From Cytophagaceae bacterium (GTDB lineage: Bacteria; Bacteroidota; Bacteroidia; Cytophagales; Spirosomataceae), in contig JAIXOL010000029.1 in NCBI GenBank assembly GCA_027486845.1, positions 1-64,000 of the forward strand: a stretch of DNA of 64,000 nucleotides, given 5' to 3'. Made by a program: the position numbers and the translations under genes. The notes beneath the pieces were generated by a model, which was not told where the DNA came from, made no database searches, and saw nothing but the letters and a program-made list of their open reading frames with translations. This document shows, piece by piece, positions 56,388 through 64,000 of this stretch (positions are counted from its first letter, which is position 1; each line of letters opens with the position of its first letter).

Positions 56388-56500
56388 TAAGAGAAAAATT
56401 AAAAATTTTCAGAAAAAAGTGATAGAAAAACGGGAAAAGTAAGATTGCTCTCTGTTTGACAGTTGAATGAGTAATAAATCTTTTAATTTCCGTTTTCACT

Positions 56501-59500
56501 ATGAAAAAAACTCTCCTTCTTTATTTAACATTACTTCTGTTGTGTTTTTTTGGAGTTGAAGAATCTTACGCCCAATTTGCGTTTGCATCTAATCGACAAA
56601 ATCCTATATCACAGCCCCCACAAGAGCATGCAAATAGTGTTATTTTCTTACTCAATAGGTTAGAAATTATACACAAGGTCAACTTTGTCTATCAAAGAGA
56701 GTTAATCGAAGGCAAAACCTTGTCGATGTCTATCAATGAAAACGACAAATTAGAGAGTATATTAAAACGTATTTTGCCTCCAATGAACCTAACTTTTAAG
56801 AAATTGAAAGGTAGCGGTAGTTATACAATTCTTCCAATTAAAACCTCAAAAACTTCAGGTAATCAAATGGAAGAAGTTACTAATGCCAACAACAGTAATT
56901 CTATAGGTTTATTAGAAAAAAAACCTTTTGATTCGTCTCCGTCAACTACAATATTGGCTGCTTTTGAAATAAAAGGAAAAGTAACGGATTCAGAAACTGG
57001 CGAAGGACTTCCAGGGGTAAACGTAACTATCAAAGGTACGCAAAAGGGAATTACTACTGACCCAGTGGGCGTTTTTTCAATAAATATTCCCAGTAAAAAT
57101 GCTATTTTGGTTTTTAGCTATGTTGGTTACGAAGTTCAAGAAGTGACCGTGGGGAATCAAGTTTTACTTAATGTGATTTTGAAAACTGATAGCAAAACTT
57201 TGAATGAAGTGGTTGTAGTTGGGTTTGGTACACAGAAAAAGATAAATGCTACGGGTGCAATTTCGTCAATGGGAACAAAAGAATTGGTTCAATCTCCAGT
57301 GGCAAATATCAGTAATTCATTGGTTGGCCGATTGCCAGGTCTATTTGCTACACAATCTGGCGGAGAACCTGGGAATGATGGCTCAAAGATTCGTATTCGT
57401 GGTGTTGGAACATTTTCAGGTAATACAGATCCTTTGGTATTAGTAGATGGCGTGCAAGTAGATAATTATAATAATATCGACCCGAACGAAATTGAAACTG
57501 TCACGATTTTAAAAGATGCTTCTTCAACGGCCGTTTACGGTATTAGAGGAGCAAATGGTGTTTTGATTATCACAACTAAAAGAGGTAAAGCTGGCCCTCC
57601 GAAAGTTAGTTACACTTTCAATCAAGGCTTCAACTCTTTTACTGATATGCGTCAGATGATGAATAGTGCTGATTATGCTACACACTTCAATGACGCTTTG
57701 AAAGCAGATGCTTATGTGACAGGTGCATTATTTGTACCAAGATATACGCCCGAACAAATAGAATTGTATGCCAACGGTAAAGACCCAGTTTTCTACCCTA
57801 ATATGGACTGGGCGGATGTAATGTTCAAGAAAACATCGACGCAATCTCAACACAACGTTAATATCAGTGGAGGACAAAATAAAGTGCGTTATTTCGTTTC
57901 GGCGGGGTTTTTCAACCAAGAAGGTTTGTTTAAAGACACCAGAGATATCGTTGATGGTTTTTCGCCACAATCTATTTTTAGAAGGTATAATATTCGTTCA
58001 AACTTTAATTTTGAACTAACAAAACGCCTAAAAATGACACTCGACCTTTCTTCTCAAACAGAAATAAGAAGTGGAAATAATGGTACAAATACAGAGCGTG
58101 TAGTAGGAGATGTTTTTCGTGCAAGCCCTTTAAGTACACCGGGGGTAGTTGATGGGAAAGTTGTCAACATTTTTACTGGTTCACAAAATAACCCTTATGC
58201 GAGTTTGCTTTATCCTAACCTTGCAGGAGGATTAAAACGCTCGTACCGCAATTATCTTAACGGAAACTTAAGATTTGACTACGACCTTGGCTCAATTACA
58301 ACGGGTTTATCAGCTCACGGAAATATTGCTATCCAAACTTATAACGACCAAAGTGTAGTCAATACTAAAACCTTAATCACCTATTTAGCAGTTAGACTTC
58401 CCGATGGAACAATCAACTATGTGCCATCAACTACTGAAGCTCAATTTGGATTTAGTCAAAGTGGCACGTACAATCGTAGAATTACGGCTGAATTTGGCTT
58501 TGACTACAAAAGAAGTTTCAGAAAAAATAATTTGACAGGTTTATTGCTTTATAACCAACAAAAAACTTTTGATCCAGCTTTGGCGTTTTTAGTGCCCAAA
58601 GGATATCAGAGTTTTGTCGGTCGTGCTACGTATGATTATGACGGACGTTATTTAGCGGAAGTAAATGTAGGATATAACGGTACTGAAAACTTTGCTCCAG
58701 GAAAACGATTTGGCTTATTTCCTGCCTATTCATTGGGTTGGGTCGCATCGCAAGAAAAGTTTTTTCCTAAAAATGGATTTGTTAATTTCTTGAAAGTACG
58801 TGGTTCTTACGGTGAAGTTGGGAATGATAATATTGGAGGTACTCGATTCTTGTATCGTCCAACCAGCTATTCAACGTTTGGTAATGCTTACTATTTTGGT
58901 AATGTTGGCACAACTTACAGTGGTTTTACGGGAATAAGAGAAGGTGCAACAGGAAACCCAGATGTAACTTGGGAACGAGCAATCAAACAAAACATTGGTT
59001 TAGAAATGGGACTTTGGAAAGACAAAATAAAGTTATCAGCCGATGTATTTAGCGAAAAACGAAGTGATATTTTGGCAACTCCACAAACTATTGCCTCAAT
59101 CGTTGGGCTTTCGCAACCTGCTTCGAATCTTGGTAAAATGGAAAATAAAGGTTACGAAGGAGAGATTACTTTTATTGATAAAATAGGCAATTTTGGCTAT
59201 AGAATATCGGCAAATTATAGCTTTGCTCGTAATAAAGTTTTATTCAGAGATGAAGTTCCTAATAAATATGAATACCAAAACCGTACAGGACAGCGACTTG
59301 GACAAAACTTTGGATTGATTGTCGAAGGTATTTATAACACTTGGGACGAAGTAAATAGTGCAAGTCGACCGGTTTATACTTATTCAAATAATAAAATTCA
59401 ACCGGGTGATTTAATCTACAAAGACTATAATGGTGATGGTAAAATTGATGATTTTGACCAAGTGCCAATCGGTTATTCAAATGTTCCTGAAAAAACATTC

Positions 59501-59986
59501 GGAGCAACTTTGGGACTGAACTACAAAGGATTTGATGTGTCGGTTTTATTCCAAGGTGTAGGAAATATTTCGCATTATTATACAAGATTTCAAAGAGGTA
59601 CGGGCTATGGTCAAGCACCGCCCGAAGGTTCAGCGAATTATATGAACGAAAGTTGGACTCCTGAAAGATACGCTGCAGGTTTACCAATTAATTTTCCACG
59701 TTTTTCAGTAAATAGTAATCCAAATGGTGCAGGTTCTGCATTTTGGCTGGCCGATGCAAGTTATGTTCGTCTAAAAAATGCTGAAGTTGGATACAAGATT
59801 AAGGCAGGTGTTCTCAAGAAACTAGGGATAAGTTCGTGTCGAATATACGTAAACGCCAACAACTTATTTACTTGGAAAAATATGTACCCGGGTATTGACC
59901 CAGAAAATACGTCAACTGGAGATACAAATACCGAACCCTATCCTCTTGTGCGGACAATCAATACTGGTCTTAACCTTAATTTTTAA
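56501..59986 (+). CDS. SusC-type TonB-dependent receptor with STN signalling domain
   Basis: A 1161-aa outer-membrane transporter. A signal peptide (about 1-24) is followed by an STN domain (about 46-112, LNRLEIIHKVNFVYQRELI) for signalling to FecR. A CarboxypepD-like domain (about 156-230, IKGKVTDSETGEGLPGVNV), the TonB-box-like EVVVVGFG and a plug domain (to about 360, with LVLVDGVQVDNYNNIDPNE and ILKDASSTAVYGIRGANG) come next. The barrel ends GLNLNF. It pairs with the SusD gene 11 bp downstream to import a glycan or peptide fragment. STN plus upstream sigma/FecR genes shows substrate-dependent induction. No hydrolase is adjacent, so the substrate is unknown. Confidence 0.94.
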   Translation: MKKTLLLYLTLLLLCFFGVEESYAQFAFASNRQNPISQPPQEHANSVIFLLNRLEIIHKVNFVYQRELIEGKTLSMSINENDKLESILKRILPPMNLTFKKLKGSGSYTILPIKTSKTSGNQMEEVTNANNSNSIGLLEKKPFDSSPSTTILAAFEIKGKVTDSETGEGLPGVNVTIKGTQKGITTDPVGVFSINIPSKNAILVFSYVGYEVQEVTVGNQVLLNVILKTDSKTLNEVVVVGFGTQKKINATGAISSMGTKELVQSPVANISNSLVGRLPGLFATQSGGEPGNDGSKIRIRGVGTFSGNTDPLVLVDGVQVDNYNNIDPNEIETVTILKDASSTAVYGIRGANGVLIITTKRGKAGPPKVSYTFNQGFNSFTDMRQMMNSADYATHFNDALKADAYVTGALFVPRYTPEQIELYANGKDPVFYPNMDWADVMFKKTSTQSQHNVNISGGQNKVRYFVSAGFFNQEGLFKDTRDIVDGFSPQSIFRRYNIRSNFNFELTKRLKMTLDLSSQTEIRSGNNGTNTERVVGDVFRASPLSTPGVVDGKVVNIFTGSQNNPYASLLYPNLAGGLKRSYRNYLNGNLRFDYDLGSITTGLSAHGNIAIQTYNDQSVVNTKTLITYLAVRLPDGTINYVPSTTEAQFGFSQSGTYNRRITAEFGFDYKRSFRKNNLTGLLLYNQQKTFDPALAFLVPKGYQSFVGRATYDYDGRYLAEVNVGYNGTENFAPGKRFGLFPAYSLGWVASQEKFFPKNGFVNFLKVRGSYGEVGNDNIGGTRFLYRPTSYSTFGNAYYFGNVGTTYSGFTGIREGATGNPDVTWERAIKQNIGLEMGLWKDKIKLSADVFSEKRSDILATPQTIASIVGLSQPASNLGKMENKGYEGEITFIDKIGNFGYRISANYSFARNKVLFRDEVPNKYEYQNRTGQRLGQNFGLIVEGIYNTWDEVNSASRPVYTYSNNKIQPGDLIYKDYNGDGKIDDFDQVPIGYSNVPEKTFGATLGLNYKGFDVSVLFQGVGNISHYYTRFQRGTGYGQAPPEGSANYMNESWTPERYAAGLPINFPRFSVNSNPNGAGSAFWLADASYVRLKNAEVGYKIKAGVLKKLGISSCRIYVNANNLFTWKNMYPGIDPENTSTGDTNTEPYPLVRTINTGLNLNF

Positions 59987-59997
59987 GAAATTCGATT

Positions 59998-61797
59998 ATG
60001 AAAAAAATATTTTTATACTTTATTATTTGTTGCTTAATTTCTTCATCATGCAACAAAGACTTTTTAGACAAAGCTCCTGGCGTAGATTTAACAGAAAACA
60101 ATGTTTTTCTGAACAGAGCCAGTTTAGAAACTTTTATGGCTACTGTTTATCGATACAGTGTGCACTCAAACTTTCGATATAGAAACCAAGGTGATTTGCC
60201 TTTTTCTCAAGTAAATGGTACAGATTGTATTCATCCAAGCTCAAGTATCAGCGATGAAGGTGATGCTTCTGAAGCTGCTTTTGTTAATAATAATAGATGG
60301 AATGAAGGCACTGTACTTCCTGCCAATATTGTAAACGTGGAAGATTTTAGGTATCATATTCGTTGGATTGCCTTACGACAAATAAACTTGGTTATTAAAA
60401 GAGCCAACGAAGTGCCAGATGCAGACGACACCTACAAAAAACAAGTAGTGGCAGAAGTTAAGTTTTTAAGGGCATTAAACTATATGGAAATGCTTAAACG
60501 CTACGGTGGTGTTCCGATAGTAGATAAAGTATTTGATGCAGGTGTAAAAGCAGATATTCCACGAAGTTCATTTGAAGATTGTGTAAAATTTATCTTAAAG
60601 GATATTGATGAGGCTATTCCCAATTTACCCGTAGCCCATTCTGCTTCCCAAACAGGTAGAGCGACTTCAGTGGCAGCTTTGGCTCTAAAATCAGAAGTAT
60701 TATTATATGCAGCCAGCCCTCAATACAATACTACTACGCCAATATTAAGCATGGCAAATGCTGCTGATAACAAATTGATATGTTATGGCAATTTTGATAA
60801 TAATCGTTGGAAATTAGCTGCAGATGCATCAAAAGCAGCTTTAGATTTTGCTTTGGCAAATGGATACGGCTTAATTGATGACCCAGCAAATAGAAACCCT
60901 AAAGAATTAGATAACGGAACGGTCGGACCTTTAGGCAATTACCGAGTTTCTTGGGAAACAACAAACAATAAAGAAGCAATAATGATGTACCAAGGTGGAG
61001 CTGCATCTGCTGGCGGAATTACAAACATTGGAAATGCCCCTTTAACATTTTGGAACGCTGCTTGTTTTGGTTCATTTTGGAGTGGAATAAGTGTTCCACT
61101 TAATTTCTATAAAAAATATGAAAAATTAGACGGTTCACCTCAAACATGGGATGCCAATGGTGGTGCAGATTTAATAGCAAAATATGCTGAATTAGACCCT
61201 CGCTTTAAACAAACAATGGCCTATACTAATTCATATTACACTGCTCGTGACCCAATAGCTCAAATTTATAATGGTGGTAAAGATTATGTCAATTGTAAAG
61301 GTGGTGTTTGGTTAAGAAAATATATTCCAAGAAATGCCACTTCGGGAAATTTTGTCATGAATGATATAATATTTCGTGTAAACGAACTATATCTCAATTA
61401 TGCAGAAGCATTAAACGAAGCATCTGGCCCAGTGCAAGAAGCGTATGATGCAGTAAATGCTATCAGAATACGCTCAGGAATGCCGAATCTTCCAAAAGGA
61501 CTTACCAAAGAACAATTCAGACAGCGAGTAAGAAACGAAATTGCCATCGAAATGGTCAATGATGACCATCGTTTTTGGGATGTAAAACGTTGGTTAGTAG
61601 CTGAAGAAGAGGGTGTAATGAAGGGTAATTTTGAAGGTTTACAAATCACTAGGTCTGGTACTTCAACGGCAAATTATAAATATGCTTGGAAACCATACGT
61701 ATTTGAAACCAGAACATTCAATAAAAATATGTATTTACATCCTTTTCCTCAGAATGAAGTGCTGAAAGGCAACCTCATACAAAACCCAGGTTGGTAA
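59998..61797 (+). CDS. SusD/RagB-type substrate-binding lipoprotein
   Basis: A 599-aa outer-membrane lipoprotein. The signal ends at Cys18 (CCLISSSCNKDF). The family's opening CNKDFLDKAPGVDLTENNVF is followed by tetratricopeptide-like helices (IALRQINLVIKRANEVPD, EVKFLRALNYMEMLKRYGGVPIV). The C-terminal SusD block is visible as IFRVNELYLNYAEALNEA, then INAIRIRSGMPNLPKGLTKEQF, RNEIAIEMVNDDHRFWDVKRW and YLHPFPQNEV. It caps the SusC barrel encoded 11 bp upstream and binds the oligomeric substrate at the cell surface. It is long for the family (typically 500-550 aa), with insertions in the middle (about 250-330). Confidence 0.94.
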   Translation: MKKIFLYFIICCLISSSCNKDFLDKAPGVDLTENNVFLNRASLETFMATVYRYSVHSNFRYRNQGDLPFSQVNGTDCIHPSSSISDEGDASEAAFVNNNRWNEGTVLPANIVNVEDFRYHIRWIALRQINLVIKRANEVPDADDTYKKQVVAEVKFLRALNYMEMLKRYGGVPIVDKVFDAGVKADIPRSSFEDCVKFILKDIDEAIPNLPVAHSASQTGRATSVAALALKSEVLLYAASPQYNTTTPILSMANAADNKLICYGNFDNNRWKLAADASKAALDFALANGYGLIDDPANRNPKELDNGTVGPLGNYRVSWETTNNKEAIMMYQGGAASAGGITNIGNAPLTFWNAACFGSFWSGISVPLNFYKKYEKLDGSPQTWDANGGADLIAKYAELDPRFKQTMAYTNSYYTARDPIAQIYNGGKDYVNCKGGVWLRKYIPRNATSGNFVMNDIIFRVNELYLNYAEALNEASGPVQEAYDAVNAIRIRSGMPNLPKGLTKEQFRQRVRNEIAIEMVNDDHRFWDVKRWLVAEEEGVMKGNFEGLQITRSGTSTANYKYAWKPYVFETRTFNKNMYLHPFPQNEVLKGNLIQNPGW

Positions 61798-61908
61798 ATT
61801 TGATAAAGTAAAAAATATAAGTACCTAATTATTAAAATACTATATTGTTTGCATTTCAACCAACAAAATAATTATGGTTTATTTTTCAATCTGTTTTTAA
61901 AAAACAAT

Positions 61909-64000
61909 ATGAAACTAAAATATACAAAAAAAGTAGTTCTGATGTTAATCTTAAGTCTGTTTGCAAAACAATTTTTGCAAGCACAAAAGAGTACAATCAA
62001 GAATGCTCAAGTGTCAGATACTGTCGTGGTATCTCATTCAAATGCAGTAAATATCGGTTTTGGTACAAAACCTCTTGAACAAGTAACAAGTGCAATTTCT
62101 ACGATTCGTGGAGTGGATTTGGAAAAAAACTTTACTTTAAATCTAGGGAATACACTTTACGGACGTTTAGCAGGTTTCTCAGTTACGCAGGGAGGCTCAG
62201 AGCCGGGTGCATCTACACCTAATCTTTTTGTGCGTGGTATAAATACGTTCGGCGGTGCGAGCAATGCCCCTTTATATATCATTGATGGTTTTATTAGCAA
62301 TGGTTCGGGTACCGCAAATGCCTTCATACAATTAATGCCAGAAGAAATCGAAACGATTTCGATATTAAAAGATGCTTCGGCAACTGCTATCTATGGAGCA
62401 AGAGCGGCAAATGGAGTAATTTTAGTAACAACTAAATCTGGTGGCGAAGGCCCTCTAAAAATTTCATTTACTACTAAACAAGGTTTCAATCAAGCACAAT
62501 ACCTGCCTAAGTTTATGGGTGCGTATAACTATAGTGTGTTGTATAATGAAGCACTCAATAATGACGGCTTGCCTTCAAAATTTACTACGGCAGATTTGGA
62601 AGCCTATCAAAACGGTACAGACCCTGTTTTTCATCCTGACGTAAATTGGTATAATGAATTATTAAGAAAAACTGCACCCGTTTCAAACTATGACTTGACT
62701 TTCAACGGTGGTGATAAAAATGTAAGGTATTTTGTGATGCTCAACGCCTTGCAAAGTCAAGGATTATTCAAGAATTTTGGTGATTTAGATGCCGAAAGTT
62801 CTAATTCAAAGTATTCGAAGTACAATTTTCGTACAAACTTAGATATTTCATTGAATGCAAATTTATCGGCGGAATTCAAAATTGCAGGTTCGATTGAGCA
62901 AACAGATAATCCAAATAATTATACAACTGGAGGAACATTTAACTTATTACAAACTTTACCTCCAAATGTTTTTCCTGTGTATAACCCAAATAAAAGCTTT
63001 GGTGGCAACGCTTTGTATTCTAATCCAGTAGCGAATTTGCTATCAACTGGTTTTTATCGAAACAATTCTCGTACAATTTTGTCTTCATTGAAGTTTACCG
63101 AAAAACTTGACATGATTACTGAAGGTTTAAGTGCTTCAGCTGCGGTTTCGATTAATAATTATTTTGAATCAGGTTCAAGAAAATCTAAGCAATATCCTCG
63201 TTATTCAATTTCGAAAGGAGTAGTTGGAGATACACTGTATAGTCCTGTTATCGGTCAATTAACGTCTTTGAGTGGTGCAGAAGAAACGCTTGATCAATAT
63301 CGAAATACAATTATTCAAGCATTTTTGAATTATAAAAGAACTTTTGGCAAAAGCGATATTTCAGCTATGCTTATGTTCAATACCGATAATATTACTTTTA
63401 ATGGCCCTGCATCCGACCCATCTTCGCCAACAGCTAATTCAACCGACCCATATAAGCACAATGCAGGGGCTGGTCGTTTTACGTATGCTTATAACAATAA
63501 GTATATTGCCGAGTTTTCGGGCAGTTATATGGGAACTGAGATTTTTGCACCTAGTAAACGATACGGTTTCTTTCCGGCGGCATCACTTGGTTGGATTCTA
63601 ACAAATGAAGGTTTTTTCAAGAAAAATAAGACAATAAACTATCTAAAACTCCGTGGCTCTTATGGGCTTGTTGGAAATGATATTATTGCTTCACAAGGTT
63701 TATCTACCCGATATGCCTATACGCCAACATTTGGTGGTGGTGGCTACTTTTTTGGTACAGGAAACACCGCTGTAGGAGGTTTTGCCGAAAATGCCATTGC
63801 AAATCCAAACATAACATGGGAAAAAGAAAAAACGATGAATGTTGGTGTCGATGTTACGGTCTTCAATAATTTTGATGTTTCATTTGATTATTTTAACCGT
63901 GACCGCTACGATATTTTAGTAGCTTCGAATAGCACTACACCTTTGTTTTTAGGTATAGTAACTCCAAATTTAAATCAAGGAAAAACCAACAATAAAGGTT
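61909..64000 (+). CDS. Second SusC/RagA-like TonB-dependent receptor, cut by the window end
   Basis: A frame open from the ATG at 61909 to the last base (697 complete codons). The N-terminus has a signal peptide (about 1-25, LILSLFAKQFLQAQ). It then enters a plug directly: INTFGGASNAPLYIIDGFIS, EEIETISILKDASATAIYG and ARAANGVILVTTK. Both the STN and the CarboxypepD-like domains are missing, replaced by about 30 residues (VSDTVVVSHSNAVNIGFG). The barrel region begins with KISFTTKQGFNQAQYLP. It lies 111 bp after the SusD gene, so it probably belongs to the same operon, with its own SusD expected beyond the window. The absence of a carboxypeptidase-like domain is unusual for a SusC-type protein. 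Confidence 0.88.
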   Translation, partial: MKLKYTKKVVLMLILSLFAKQFLQAQKSTIKNAQVSDTVVVSHSNAVNIGFGTKPLEQVTSAISTIRGVDLEKNFTLNLGNTLYGRLAGFSVTQGGSEPGASTPNLFVRGINTFGGASNAPLYIIDGFISNGSGTANAFIQLMPEEIETISILKDASATAIYGARAANGVILVTTKSGGEGPLKISFTTKQGFNQAQYLPKFMGAYNYSVLYNEALNNDGLPSKFTTADLEAYQNGTDPVFHPDVNWYNELLRKTAPVSNYDLTFNGGDKNVRYFVMLNALQSQGLFKNFGDLDAESSNSKYSKYNFRTNLDISLNANLSAEFKIAGSIEQTDNPNNYTTGGTFNLLQTLPPNVFPVYNPNKSFGGNALYSNPVANLLSTGFYRNNSRTILSSLKFTEKLDMITEGLSASAAVSINNYFESGSRKSKQYPRYSISKGVVGDTLYSPVIGQLTSLSGAEETLDQYRNTIIQAFLNYKRTFGKSDISAMLMFNTDNITFNGPASDPSSPTANSTDPYKHNAGAGRFTYAYNNKYIAEFSGSYMGTEIFAPSKRYGFFPAASLGWILTNEGFFKKNKTINYLKLRGSYGLVGNDIIASQGLSTRYAYTPTFGGGGYFFGTGNTAVGGFAENAIANPNITWEKEKTMNVGVDVTVFNNFDVSFDYFNRDRYDILVASNSTTPLFLGIVTPNLNQGKTNNKG

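Noticed and set aside
59259-59687. 142-codon minus-strand frame inside the SusC gene
   Set aside because: Antisense to the receptor barrel, histidine- and tyrosine-rich shadow composition.

Overview
The window reads as DNA from a Bacteroidota bacterium, most likely a Cytophagales/Spirosomataceae-type environmental organism (an Emticicia- or Arcicella-like host is a guess). The reasons are low GC, SusC/SusD pairs, FecR-type anti-sigma factors, many TonB-dependent receptors, a Nudix-type arabinose regulator and promoters of the TTG-N19..21-TAnnTTTG type.

Region 1 (1-10.8 kb, minus strand): two secreted beta-propeller/phosphoesterase proteins alternate with two TonB-dependent receptors, each block closed by a strong hairpin. 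Region 2 (11.6-36.4 kb): a large hemicellulose (arabinoxylan/arabinan) degradation locus. On the plus strand lie a GH10 xylanase, an esterase, a GH43 enzyme with a ricin-like tail, and two secreted proteins of unknown role. On the minus strand a probable operon runs from GH95 at 36.3 kb through two GH43s, a CE6/SASA-like esterase, an alpha/beta hydrolase and two feruloyl-esterase-like proteins to a GH51 arabinofuranosidase at 23.9 kb. It is followed by a Nudix-family AraR regulator and by araBA. Matching 17-bp palindromes (TGTG-N9-CACA) stand before the GH95 operon, before araBA and twice before araR. The secreted enzymes would release xylose, L-arabinose and acyl groups, and AraA/AraB would feed arabinose towards ribulose phosphate. 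No araD-type epimerase, sugar transporter or dedicated SusCD pair is seen in this locus.

Region 3 (36.4-41.8 kb): a low-coding, AT-rich graveyard with broken FG-GAP/VCBS and FISUMP-domain genes and an IS3-type transposase remnant. Region 4 (41.8-54.2 kb): a plasmid-like backbone with ParA and a partner gene, an iteron array in front of a Rep_3-type initiator, a Toprim-domain protein, small unknown genes, two tandemly duplicated histidine kinases without a response regulator, and a serine recombinase. This suggests that the window lies on a plasmid, or on a chromosome carrying an integrated one. Region 5 (54.6-64 kb): an ECF sigma factor, a FecR anti-sigma factor, a SusC receptor with an STN signalling domain, a SusD lipoprotein, and a second SusC-like receptor that runs off the window end.
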